Source: UBA1479 sp040221095
GTDB taxonomy: Bacteria > Pseudomonadota > Alphaproteobacteria > Rhodospirillales > Casp-alpha2
DNA length: 64,000 bases
NCBI GenBank assembly: GCA_040221095.1
Contig: JAVJVP010000008.1
Coordinates: 62,001-126,000, forward strand
Reading direction: 5' to 3'
In this document: one piece after another, positions 17,044 to 24,601 of the stretch
Numbering within the stretch: the stretch's first letter is position 1
How the letters are laid out: the number at the start of each line of letters is the position of its first letter
Program-made: the position numbers and the translations under genes
The notes under the pieces: generated by a model
What the model was told of the DNA's origin: nothing
Seen by the model: only the letters and a program-made list of their open reading frames with translations
The model's database searches: none

Positions 17044-17370
17044 ATGCCGACCTATACCGTAGAACAGAACTATGAGCAGGCCAGCGCTCTCCTGAAGGCC
17101 ATGAGCAACCCTCACCGTCTTCTCGTGCTGTGCCACCTCGCCCGCGGCGAAAAATGCGTGGGTGAACTGGAAACCATCGTCGGGCTGTCGCAGTCCGCTC
17201 TGTCGCAGCATCTGGCGCGCCTGCGCCATGACGGCGTGGTCAAGACCCGCCGCGACGCGCAGACGATCTACTATTCCCTGCGTGGAGACGAAGCGATGAC
17301 GATCCTCACGTCGCTGGCCGGGCTGTTTGAAATGCCCGCCGCCGTCGAAAAGGCGCGTATCGCCGTCTGA
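17044..17370 (+). CDS. ArsR-family winged-helix regulator (BigR/SqrR-like)
   Basis: This is a 108-residue single-domain repressor. The recognition helix region is GLSQSALSQHLARLRHDGVVKTRR and the wing is AQTIYYSL, as in the BigR/SqrR/HlyU branch. It has Cys30 (LVLC) and Cys38 (GEKCVGELE) but no cysteine in the C-terminal helix where BigR/SqrR place the second thiol. Persulfide sensing through the classic pair is therefore not supported, and the signal is uncertain. It stands alone; the RND genes lie 205 bases upstream on the same strand. Confidence 0.88.
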   Translation: MPTYTVEQNYEQASALLKAMSNPHRLLVLCHLARGEKCVGELETIVGLSQSALSQHLARLRHDGVVKTRRDAQTIYYSLRGDEAMTILTSLAGLFEMPAAVEKARIAV

Positions 17371-17387
17371 TGCATGAAGCCGGCTTG

Positions 17388-17408
17388 GGGGGCGGCATCG
17401 CCGCCCCC
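17388..17408. terminator. GC-rich hairpin between convergent arsR-type and BKACE genes
   Basis: GGGGGCGGC (17388-17396) and GCCGCCCCC (17400-17408) pair around ATC. A second small hairpin, GGCGGCG/CGCCGCC around TTT (17428-17444), reaches the BKACE stop. Two stable hairpins between convergent genes suggest bidirectional termination, although there is no T-tract. Confidence 0.45.
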
Positions 17409-17443
17409 GCGCCGGTCATGTCATGCCGGCGGCGTTTCGCCGC

Positions 17444-18322
17444 CTAATGGTTGCCCAGGCCGAGAATCCCCCGTGCCTCGTCCGGCGTGGCCACCGACGA
17501 TCCCAGATTTTCGATGATCGCCGCCGCGCGTTCGACCAGGGCGGCGTTGGACGGTGCCAGTTCGCCCGGCCCGAGGTAGATATTGTCTTCCAGGCCGACC
17601 CGCACGTTGCCGCCCAGAAGGACCGCCTGGGCGACCATGGGGAACTGCTGCCGCGAGATGCCGAAGGCCGACCAGGGAGCACCCTCGGGCAGGCGGTCGC
17701 GCATGTGCATCATGGCTTCCGGGGTCGCCGTCGCACCATAGGAAATGCCCAGGCACAGCTGGAAATAGGGGGGCTGATCGATGTGGCCTTCCTTGATCAG
17801 CTGCTTGCACAGTTCGATGTGCCCGGTGTCGAATACTTCCAGTTCCGGCTTCACGCCCGCCGCCTTGATGCGGTCGGCCATGACGCGCATGTGGCGCGGC
17901 ACGTTCATGAAGGCACGTTCGCCGAAGTTCATGGTCGCGACGTCGAGCGAGCAGATTTCCGGCTTCAGCTTTTCCACATGCGCGGTGCGCTTTTCCGGGG
18001 TGACGTATTCCGTGCCCGGACCGGGGATCAGCGGATCCTCGTCGCTCGGCATATAGCGCGCACCCGGTCCGGTGGTCAGGTTGATGATCATGTTCGAGCC
18101 GGCGTCGCGGATGCGCTTCACCACTTCCTCGTAGTACTCGAACTTCATGCTCGGCGTGCCGTCGGGTTCGCGGACATGGATGTGGCAGACCGCCGCCCCC
18201 GCCTTCGCGGCGTCGAGCGACGACTGAGCGATCTGTTCCGGCGTCACGGGCGTCGCCTTGGTTTTTTGCGTGGTCGGCGCCGACCCTGTGACGGCGCAGG
18301 TGATAATTGTCTTCTGGCTCAT
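17444..18322 (-). CDS. BKACE-family beta-keto acid cleavage enzyme (DUF849)
   Basis: This 292-residue TIM-barrel enzyme belongs to the family that cleaves beta-keto acids with acetyl-CoA (3-keto-5-aminohexanoate or dehydrocarnitine cleavage). Zinc-ligand motif AAVCHIHVREPDG, phosphate/CoA loop NLTTGPGARY, and the C-terminal GGNVRVGLEDNIY with its conserved Glu are all present. The N-terminal motif reads ITCAVTGSAPTTQ, lacking the GAETT glutamate of the lysine-fermentation enzyme. ATG 18322 is preferred over 18331 by spacing from AGGAGG. It is divergent from a GlxA-type regulator, the arrangement known for carnitine degradation; dehydrocarnitine is therefore a plausible, unproven substrate. 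Confidence 0.88.
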   Translation of the reverse strand: MSQKTIITCAVTGSAPTTQKTKATPVTPEQIAQSSLDAAKAGAAVCHIHVREPDGTPSMKFEYYEEVVKRIRDAGSNMIINLTTGPGARYMPSDEDPLIPGPGTEYVTPEKRTAHVEKLKPEICSLDVATMNFGERAFMNVPRHMRVMADRIKAAGVKPELEVFDTGHIELCKQLIKEGHIDQPPYFQLCLGISYGATATPEAMMHMRDRLPEGAPWSAFGISRQQFPMVAQAVLLGGNVRVGLEDNIYLGPGELAPSNAALVERAAAIIENLGSSVATPDEARGILGLGNH

Positions 18323-18483
18323 GGTGGCCATTTCCTCCTGGTTTATTGTGTCTTCATCTTACGCACAGCGGCGCCCGGGCGGAAAGACGCCAACACAGTG
18401 TCAAACACCGGCCCAGACTGATTGGCAGAAAAAGTGGGGTCGTTGTCATTGCGCCAAACCCTGGGCCGCCCCACACTGCGGTC
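18323..18483. promoter_or_regulatory. Divergent control region between BKACE and GlxA-type regulator
   Basis: This 161-base gap separates the two divergent start codons. The BKACE side shows a clear AGGAGG ribosome binding site, and the middle holds an AT-richer patch (18335-18362). It probably contains both promoters and the regulator's binding site, but I cannot point to the exact site. Confidence 0.35.
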
Positions 18484-19518
18484 ATGGCACCCGATACGAC
18501 ATCACAGGCCGATTTACCGGCGCGCAGACCGGCCACCCCAAAGCGGATCGGCATCGTCATTTTCGAACGCTGCCAGATCATCGACGCAACCGGGCCCGCC
18601 GCCGTGTTCGGCTCCGCCAACGAGGTTCATCTGGCTGCCGGCGGCAGCGGGCCGCTCTATGACCTGCGCCTGATCGCCAGCCGCTCGGGCCCCGTGCGCA
18701 CATCGATCGGCGTCCATCTGTTCGCCGACAGCACCCTCCAGGACGCCGTCACGCCGTTCGACACGCTGATCTGCGCCGGCGGCAAGGGCTCCCTGCGGTT
18801 TATGGAAGATCACGACGCCATCGCCGACATCCACCGTTTGACAAAATCCACGCGCCGCGTGGTATCGGTCTGCACGGGGGCCTATATCCTGGCCGCCGCC
18901 GGGCTGCTCGACGGGCGCCGCGCGGTGACCCATTGGGCCCATTGCCGCAATCTGGCGGATCTGTTTCCCCGGGTCAGGGTCGATCCCGATCCGATCTTCG
19001 TCAAGGACGGCAACGTCTATACCTCGGCCGGCGTGACGGCGGGCATGGACCTCGCCCTGGCGCTGCTGGAAGAAGATCACGGCAAGGCCCTGGCCCTCAA
19101 GGTGGCGCGGGAAATGGTCATGTTCATGAAGCGTCCGGGCTCTCAGGCGCAGTTTTCACGGCAGTTGTCGGCGCAGATGGCGCCGCGGGGAAACATCCGC
19201 GACGTACAGCTCTGGCTGCTCGACCGGCTTGCCGAGGACATCAGCGTCGAAACAATGGCCGAACAGGCCGCCATGAGCCTGCGCACCTTCAACCGTCATT
19301 TCAAGAAGGCCACGGGCCGCACGCCTGCCGGCTTTGTCCAGGAGGCACGCATCGAGGCGGCCCGCAATCTGCTGGAAGACAGTGACCTGCCCGTCAAGCT
19401 GATCGCCCGGCAATGCGGCTTCGGCGACGAGGAACGCATGCGCCGCGCCTTTCACCGCGCCCTGGGGGTCAGCCCCCAGGACTACCGGATGCGGTTCGCC
19501 TCTCTCACCCCCGCCTAA
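18484..19518 (+). CDS. GlxA-family transcriptional regulator (DJ-1/PfpI-like domain plus AraC HTH)
   Basis: This 344-residue regulator has an N-terminal DJ-1/PfpI-like domain (about 20-190). Its nucleophile-elbow motif SVCTGAYILAAAGLLDG is followed by VTHW. A C-terminal AraC-type double helix-turn-helix (about 235-335) shows MSLRTFNRHFKKATGRTPAGF and ARQCGFGDEERMRRAFHR. CdhR, which controls carnitine catabolism, has this architecture. I start at ATG 18484; the longer frame upstream runs into the divergent control region. It probably regulates the BKACE gene and possibly the PfpI gene 38 bases downstream. Confidence 0.9.
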   Translation: MAPDTTSQADLPARRPATPKRIGIVIFERCQIIDATGPAAVFGSANEVHLAAGGSGPLYDLRLIASRSGPVRTSIGVHLFADSTLQDAVTPFDTLICAGGKGSLRFMEDHDAIADIHRLTKSTRRVVSVCTGAYILAAAGLLDGRRAVTHWAHCRNLADLFPRVRVDPDPIFVKDGNVYTSAGVTAGMDLALALLEEDHGKALALKVAREMVMFMKRPGSQAQFSRQLSAQMAPRGNIRDVQLWLLDRLAEDISVETMAEQAAMSLRTFNRHFKKATGRTPAGFVQEARIEAARNLLEDSDLPVKLIARQCGFGDEERMRRAFHRALGVSPQDYRMRFASLTPA

Positions 19519-19556
19519 CCATTTCCCGAAACCCGAAACCAACCGGAGACACCATC

Positions 19557-20156
19557 ATGACCACGCAAATCGGCATTCTTGCCTTCAACGACATGGAAGA
19601 ACTCGACGCGATCGGCCCCTGGGAGGTGTTCTCCTGGGCCGCCAAGCAGGAGGATTCCGGTCTCGCCGTATGCACGATCGGTTCGGGCAGCCGCGAGATC
19701 ACCTGCGCCAAGGGCCTTCGGATCGTCACCGATTACACCCTGGACGACCATCCCAAGCTGGACATCGTCCTGATCCCCGGCGGCCAGGGCACGCGGGCGA
19801 TCTTCAAGAACGGCGGGCCGGAAATCGACTGGCTGAAGAAGGTTGCGCCGGACTGCAGCTGGGTGACCAGCGTGTGCACGGGCGCCCTGCTGCTGCACCG
19901 GGCCGGCCAGCTGCAGGGCAAGCGGGCGACGACCTATTGGGCGGCGGTCGACCTGCTGCGCGGCGGCGGCAACGTCGAGGTCCTGGACGACGTCAGGTTC
20001 GTCCGCGACGGCAACGTCGTGACCTCGGCGGGCATTTCCGCCGGCATGGACATGTCATTGTGGCTGCTGGGCCAGTTGAAGAGCCCGGAGTTCGCGCGCT
20101 TCGTCCAGAAGGGGATCGAATACTTCCCGGCCCCGCCCTATACGGCGGCCGCCTGA
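19557..20156 (+). CDS. DJ-1/PfpI-family protein
   Basis: This 199-residue single-domain protein of the DJ-1/ThiJ/PfpI superfamily has the motif SVCTGALLLHRAGQLQGKRATTYW carrying the elbow cysteine. An N-terminal acidic patch is at NDMEELDAIGPWEVFSW. It resembles the sensing domain of the preceding GlxA-type regulator but lacks a DNA-binding part. Members act as glyoxalases, isonitrile hydratases or hydrolases; EELDAIGPWEV suits the isonitrile-hydratase/GlxA branch. It is probably co-transcribed with the regulator. It overlaps the convergent MBL gene by 19 bases. Substrate is unknown. Confidence 0.87.
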   Translation: MTTQIGILAFNDMEELDAIGPWEVFSWAAKQEDSGLAVCTIGSGSREITCAKGLRIVTDYTLDDHPKLDIVLIPGGQGTRAIFKNGGPEIDWLKKVAPDCSWVTSVCTGALLLHRAGQLQGKRATTYWAAVDLLRGGGNVEVLDDVRFVRDGNVVTSAGISAGMDMSLWLLGQLKSPEFARFVQKGIEYFPAPPYTAAA

Positions 20157-21208
20157 TAGCGGTAGACCCCGGCGGCATCGATGAAGCGGCGCACACGTCC
20201 TTGCGTCATCAGATGGTGCAGAGGGGCCAGGCTTTCGCCGATGGCGAAGAACATCTGATGGGTGTCCATCTCGCGCTTGAACAGGTGTTCCAGAACATCG
20301 ACCGCCGTCGCGCCGCCGACGTCGTCGCGGGCCGCGCAGGCGGCCCGGGCGGCGTCCAGGCGCTCCACATGATGGGCGGCGAGGTCGTCCAGGCGCTCCA
20401 GAAGCCCCCGGAACGGCCAGTTGTGGGACGGCAGCACCAAGGTATCCGCGGGCAGGTCCTTGAACCGCTTCAGGCTGTCCAGGAACCGTGCCAGGGGATC
20501 GGCCTCCGGCTCCTGCGGCCAGACGGATACGTTGGGGCTGATCTTGGGCAGGATCTGGTCGCCGGAAATCAGCACGCCCAGATCGGCACAATACAGGCAG
20601 GCGTGTTCCGGCGAATGGCCGTTGCCTTCGATGACGCGCCAGGAGTGGGCCCCTACGGCGAATTCGTCGCCATGGGCGATGCGCCGGATCGCCGCCGGAA
20701 TGGGCGAAATATTACCACCGTAACGCCCGACCCGGCGTTCGACCTGGGCCAGGCGATCGCCGTTGAAGCCGGCGGCCTTGTAGAAGGCGTGGGACACGGG
20801 CCCCGCCGACTGGCTTGTTTCGAAGCTGAGCATGCGCCCCGTGGCCCATTCCGTGTACGGCATCCACAGCGGCACCTTGAAACGCTCCGTCAGCCAGCCC
20901 GCCAGGCCGACATGGTCGGGATGGAAATGGGTGACGATGACGCGCTTGACCGGCTTGCCGCCCAGGGTGTTCTTGAACACGCGGTCCCAGGCGTCTCGGG
21001 TTTCCTCGGTATTGATGCCCGTATCGACGAGGGTCCAGCCGTCGCCGTCTTCCAGCATCCACAGGTTGATGTGATCAAGCTTGAACGGCAGGGGCATGCG
21101 CAACCAGCGCACGCCGGGGGCAACTTCCCAGGTCTCGCCGAGGGGCGGTTCGCCGTCGAAGGCATAGTCAGGTTGAAAGGCCACGGAAGGTCGGCTCCGG
21201 AGGGTCAT
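20138..21208 (-). CDS. MBL-fold metallo-hydrolase
   Basis: This 356-residue metallo-beta-lactamase-fold hydrolase has the metal motif THFHPDHVGLAGW (HxHxDH). Further ligands are in the EGNGHSPEHACLY and LISGDQILP motifs. The C-terminal part (about 270-356) is an extra winged-helix-like domain, as in the LACTB2/glyoxalase-II-like subgroup. It has no signal peptide. It is convergent with the DJ-1 gene, overlapping it by 19 bases. The substrate (thioester, hydroxyacyl or ester) is not evident. Confidence 0.88.
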   Translation of the reverse strand: MTLRSRPSVAFQPDYAFDGEPPLGETWEVAPGVRWLRMPLPFKLDHINLWMLEDGDGWTLVDTGINTEETRDAWDRVFKNTLGGKPVKRVIVTHFHPDHVGLAGWLTERFKVPLWMPYTEWATGRMLSFETSQSAGPVSHAFYKAAGFNGDRLAQVERRVGRYGGNISPIPAAIRRIAHGDEFAVGAHSWRVIEGNGHSPEHACLYCADLGVLISGDQILPKISPNVSVWPQEPEADPLARFLDSLKRFKDLPADTLVLPSHNWPFRGLLERLDDLAAHHVERLDAARAACAARDDVGGATAVDVLEHLFKREMDTHQMFFAIGESLAPLHHLMTQGRVRRFIDAAGVYRYQAAAV

Positions 21209-21268
21209 TTAGGCGGGAAACGACTGCTAGCACGCCGGACGACGCCCGGGCAAGCCGGCGGCCGTGAC

Positions 21269-21829
21269 TTATAGCTCTTCCTCGGTTTCCCGCGGGCAAC
21301 TCGGATACGGCGCGCCGCGCCAATCGGTCAGAACAAGCAGGCCAAGTTCCTTGCCGACGTCGGTGTCCAGCGCCCGCGTGATCCGCGAGCGGGCGAAATC
21401 GATCAGGGCCGGCGCCGCCGCGCCCGTGTCCTCGGGCGTTTCGCGCATCTTGTCGCCCAGTTCCTGGACGATCACCGCGCGCAAACGGGGCATCATACGG
21501 CAGATTTCGGCTTCCTGCCGCGGGCCGGGCACTTTCATCGCGACGGTGACCCATACGTAGCGGTCCCGCTTGCCCGGGCTGATGCTGTATCCGCCCAGAT
21601 CCACGGCGATGGGGGCCGAGACGACGGTGCGCGGCTCAGGCGGGACGAGCCGGCGCAACAGGCCGCTCGGGCCGACCTCCAACGCCATGCCCACGGTCAC
21701 GAAACTGAACATGAGAATTGCGGTCGCGCCGACGGCAAGCAGACAGCCCTTGAAAAGGCGGGGGTCTGTCGGTGGCTTGCGGTGGGATCGGGGCTGACGG
21801 AGGGTGCTGGCGCGCGCCTTAGGCGGCAT
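21269..21829 (-). CDS. Single-pass membrane protein, unknown (weak FliL resemblance)
   Basis: This 186-residue protein has a basic N-terminal tail of about 28 residues, one transmembrane segment (CLLAVGATAILMFSFVTVGMAL, about 28-50) and a periplasmic domain. The domain has VDLGGYSISPGKRDRYVWV followed by EAEICRMMPRLRAVIVQEL. The layout of a membrane anchor, a strand-rich start and a helix with MPRLRAVI recalls FliL-like proteins, but I would not call it FliL. Its start overlaps the end of the 76-residue gene upstream by 11 bases, so the two are translationally coupled. Confidence 0.6.
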   Translation of the reverse strand: MPPKARASTLRQPRSHRKPPTDPRLFKGCLLAVGATAILMFSFVTVGMALEVGPSGLLRRLVPPEPRTVVSAPIAVDLGGYSISPGKRDRYVWVTVAMKVPGPRQEAEICRMMPRLRAVIVQELGDKMRETPEDTGAAAPALIDFARSRITRALDTDVGKELGLLVLTDWRGAPYPSCPRETEEEL

Positions 21830-22049
21830 GACAGAACGGTCCGGATTGATCGATCACCATGGCGGCATCATCATCGCAGCCGACACGTTCAAGCACTTCC
21901 CCTGCCCGTTCCCGGGGCACCAGGGAAAGTTGATCGTCGGAAGCGCTCCAATAGAAGTCGACATGGGCCTGATGCGCCAAATGCGTCGGCGTGATGACGA
22001 AGCATTCCGGATCAGTACGCGATACGTAAACCAGCAATTGCGGATTCAT
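21819..22049 (-). CDS. Small hypothetical protein (76 aa)
   Basis: This short gene starts at ATG 22049, eight bases after a clear AGGAG ribosome binding site on the minus strand, and ends in TAA within the start of the next gene. The product (MNPQLLVYVSRTDPECFVIT...) has one Cys near residue 16, one near 52 and one near 73, no signal peptide and no membrane segment. I recognise no family. The ribosome binding site and 11-base overlap with the downstream gene are the main support. Confidence 0.6.
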   Translation of the reverse strand: MNPQLLVYVSRTDPECFVITPTHLAHQAHVDFYWSASDDQLSLVPRERAGEVLERVGCDDDAAMVIDQSGPFCHAA

Positions 22050-22263
22050 GGGTCTGGTTCTCCTAATCTTCCTTGAGCGGATGTTTTTGAAGGAGGACGT
22101 TATTGTCCGCGTTCTTTGTCGCAGACGGCCCAATCGAACACTATTGACCAAAAGTATGGGATGGCACGCGAATGCGTATGCCTGCATTCCACGGGCTTTC
22201 GCCGGCGGATGCTTGGGAACGCAACAGAGTACAGAGTGGTGTCGGAAGGAAACCCGGCGGAGA

Positions 22264-23016
22264 TCAGTGCGCGCGGCTGTATTCGACGCCCTGGGCGACG
22301 ATCCAGCGCAGTTCTTCCTTCATCAGGTCGACGTGGCGCGACGAGTCGGCGCGCAGCAGGGCCTGAATGATCGCCGTCTGCACCGGCGCCGGCATTTCGT
22401 GGAAGTTTTCCAGCATCAGGAACTTGACGCTGGGCCGCACGGTTTCCGACATCAGCAGGCTGATGACCAGCTTCTTGCGGATGTCGTTGCGCATGTTGCC
22501 GGCTTCGGTCAACTGGAAGAATTCCTGCACGAAGTAACGGGGCGACACGCTGCCGTCCATCAGGTTGTGCAGGTTCTGACGCAGGGCGGTGGTGTATTCG
22601 GCCCGCGTGCGCACGATGAAGCGCGAGGTTTCGCGGCGCAGCTTTGCGATGGCGTTGGGATCGAAGGCGCTTTCCGTGATCAGCGAAATCGCGTTCTTGA
22701 CCGCCTCGTGCTTGGAGATGTCGCCGACGATCTCGAACATGCCGGTGATCAGCGGCGTCTTGCGGCCAAGCGGCGACAGGCGCGCCACGGCGGCCAGGGC
22801 CATGGGGGCCTCCGGATCGCGGGCCGACACCAAGGCCAGCGGCAGCGGATCCTCAAGACCGCCCAGGTTGATGGTCGAATTCAGGAAATTCTCGGGTGCG
22901 AGGAACTTGTCGCCGTCGGACGGGACAACCAGCGGTTCCCGCTTTTTATAGCGGGTCTTGATGTCCAGCGCGGTCTTGACGCCTTCTTCCGTCAATCCGA
23001 ACAGTTTGTCGCTCAT
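22264..23016 (-). CDS. Conserved-looking hypothetical helical protein
   Basis: This 250-residue soluble protein lacks signal peptide or membrane segment. The second half is rich in helices: RRETSRFIVRTRAEYTTALR, SVSPRYFVQEFFQLTEAGN, IRKKLVISLLMSETVRPSVK. I do not recognise the family. Codon use is like its neighbours, so it is not a shadow frame. It follows the helix-turn-helix gene at 23090-23557 by 73 bases on the same strand, suggesting co-transcription. Function unknown. Confidence 0.6.
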   Translation of the reverse strand: MSDKLFGLTEEGVKTALDIKTRYKKREPLVVPSDGDKFLAPENFLNSTINLGGLEDPLPLALVSARDPEAPMALAAVARLSPLGRKTPLITGMFEIVGDISKHEAVKNAISLITESAFDPNAIAKLRRETSRFIVRTRAEYTTALRQNLHNLMDGSVSPRYFVQEFFQLTEAGNMRNDIRKKLVISLLMSETVRPSVKFLMLENFHEMPAPVQTAIIQALLRADSSRHVDLMKEELRWIVAQGVEYSRAH

Positions 23017-23089
23017 ACTTCCCTCGTCTACCCCTTGGCACCCTGTGCGGGTCCCCTTCGCCTGCGGCCCCCCGACCGCATCACCGGCG

Positions 23090-23557
23090 TCAGGTTGCGG
23101 CCACGCCCAGATGTCCGATATCCGCGGCCCGGCCGCGTTCCACGCCCACGAACCGTGTATTCGTGAACACCATACGATTTCGCCAGTTCAGGAACAAGCG
23201 CAGGCCCGCTTCCATATGCACGCGGTCGAAACCGCAATTGAAGGCCTGCTGCTGCTGAAGATTGTCACGCGCCCGCACGGTGCGGATATGACCCGGCGCG
23301 GGCAGCCCCGGAAACATCGAGGCGGCGACCGAAGCCTCGGAACCCTTGCGCTCGACCAGCGAGTCGAGGATCAGCGTCAGAAACGCGACCAGATGGGCGG
23401 GCATGCGGGTTTCACCCGTGCGCCAGGCTGATACGGACGCCGGCGAGGTGGTAAGCGCCTCGGCCAGGTCGGTGTTGGAAACACCTAATTCCGTCAGTCC
23501 GCGAAACACCGGGTAAACGTCCCTTTTCTCAGTCGTGTATTCGGTGATGATGGTCAT
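23090..23557 (-). CDS. Helix-turn-helix protein, XRE-like N-terminal domain
   Basis: This is a 155-residue protein. Residues about 18-60 look like an XRE-type helix-turn-helix: LTELGVSNTDLAEALTTSPASVSAWRTGETRMP. A C-terminal segment of about 90 residues (RARDNLQQQQAFNCGFDRVHMEAGLRLFLNW) matches nothing I know. The design resembles a transcription factor with a custom sensor or oligomerisation part. It lies upstream of the unknown 250-residue gene and divergent from mak. Confidence 0.6.
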   Translation of the reverse strand: MTIITEYTTEKRDVYPVFRGLTELGVSNTDLAEALTTSPASVSAWRTGETRMPAHLVAFLTLILDSLVERKGSEASVAASMFPGLPAPGHIRTVRARDNLQQQQAFNCGFDRVHMEAGLRLFLNWRNRMVFTNTRFVGVERGRAADIGHLGVAAT

Positions 23558-23686
23558 CTACGGGGTCCTCGTCCCTAAGCGGTCGTCCCGCCTAGTTCTA
23601 AGGACCGAATGGTAAAAAAGTATTAACCTCGTTTCGTTTTGCACATGACGACGGTCACACCATGAATATTAATTTTTTCTCCAATC
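23558..23686. promoter_or_regulatory. Divergent region between HTH gene and mak
   Basis: This 129-base gap has two AT-rich patches (23612-23627 and 23663-23682). Promoters for both directions must lie here. The mak start codon at 23687 has no recognisable Shine-Dalgarno sequence in the preceding 20 bases, unusual in this window, so mak may be translated from a nearly leaderless mRNA. Confidence 0.3.
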
Positions 23687-24601
23687 ATGCGCGCCGGGAT
23701 TGACCTGGGCGGCACCAAGATCGAGGGCCTGGTGCTGGACCGCGCCGGGACCGCCCTGGCGCGCCGCCGCATCGCCGCCCCGCAAGGCGATTACCGGGCC
23801 ACGGTCACGGCCATTCGCGGTCTGATCGGCGACATGGAATCCGAGGCCGGGCCGGTCACCCATGTCGGCGTCGGCATTCCCGGCACCCTGTCGCCGGCCA
23901 CGGGCCTGGTCAAGAACGCCAATTCGACCTGGCTGATCGGCCATCCTTTCGACCGGGACCTGGAAGCCGCCCTGGGCCTGCCCGTGCGCCTGGCCAACGA
24001 CGCCAACTGCTTCGCCCTGTCCGAAGCCGCCGACGGCGCCGGCCAGGGGGCGGATCTGGTGTTTGGCGTGATCCTCGGCACCGGCGTCGGCGGCGGCATC
24101 GCCCTGAACGGCCGGCCCGTCACCGGACTGAACGCCATCGCCGGCGAATGGGGCCATAACCCCCTGCCCTGGCCCCTGGACGACGAACGCCCGGGCAGGC
24201 GCTGCTATTGCGGCCGCACGGGCTGTATCGAGACCTTACTGTCCGGCCCCGCCCTGGCCCGCGACCACCTGGCCGCCACCGGCGAGGACCTGCCCCCGCC
24301 AACCATCGTCGCCCGCGCCGAGGCCGGCGATCCCGGAGCCGCCGCGACCCTGGGACGGTATGAGGGCCGCCTGGCGCGGGCCCTGGCCACCGTCGTCAAC
24401 ATCCTGGACCCGGACGTCATCGTCCTGGGCGGCGGACTGTCGAACCTGGCGCGGCTATACGCGGCCGTGCCGCGCCTGTGGGGGCAATGGGTGTTTTCCG
24501 ACGAGGTCGCGACGCGCCTTGTCCCGGCCCGCCACGGTGATGCGTCGGGCGTGCGGGGTGCGGCCTGGTTGTGGCCTGCCGAGGTCAGCAGCCGCCCTTG
24601 A
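23687..24601 (+). CDS. mak: ROK-family fructokinase (Mak-like)
   Basis: This 304-residue sugar kinase of the ROK family most likely phosphorylates fructose, and possibly mannose, at position 6. The ATP-binding motif is GIDLGGTKIEG at 4-14, and the catalytic Asp is in NDANCFALSEA. Zinc-site His is in GEWGHNPLPW, and the zinc cysteines lie in CYCGRTGCIE. The C-terminal HGDASGVRGAAWLW matches E. coli Mak closely and separates it from NagK. No transporter or regulator for sugar lies beside it. Its end overlaps eipB by 17 bases, tail to tail. Confidence 0.85.
   Translation: MRAGIDLGGTKIEGLVLDRAGTALARRRIAAPQGDYRATVTAIRGLIGDMESEAGPVTHVGVGIPGTLSPATGLVKNANSTWLIGHPFDRDLEAALGLPVRLANDANCFALSEAADGAGQGADLVFGVILGTGVGGGIALNGRPVTGLNAIAGEWGHNPLPWPLDDERPGRRCYCGRTGCIETLLSGPALARDHLAATGEDLPPPTIVARAEAGDPGAAATLGRYEGRLARALATVVNILDPDVIVLGGGLSNLARLYAAVPRLWGQWVFSDEVATRLVPARHGDASGVRGAAWLWPAEVSSRP

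Noticed and set aside
19670..21274. 534-codon plus-strand frame across DJ-1 and MBL genes
   Set aside because: It overlaps the coding frames of two genes with motifs and has no ribosome binding site or domain.
23662..23703. 13-codon mini frame (MNINFFSNHARRD) overlapping the mak start
   Set aside because: It lacks a Shine-Dalgarno sequence and could arise by chance in an AT-rich leader. Noted only because mak itself lacks one.
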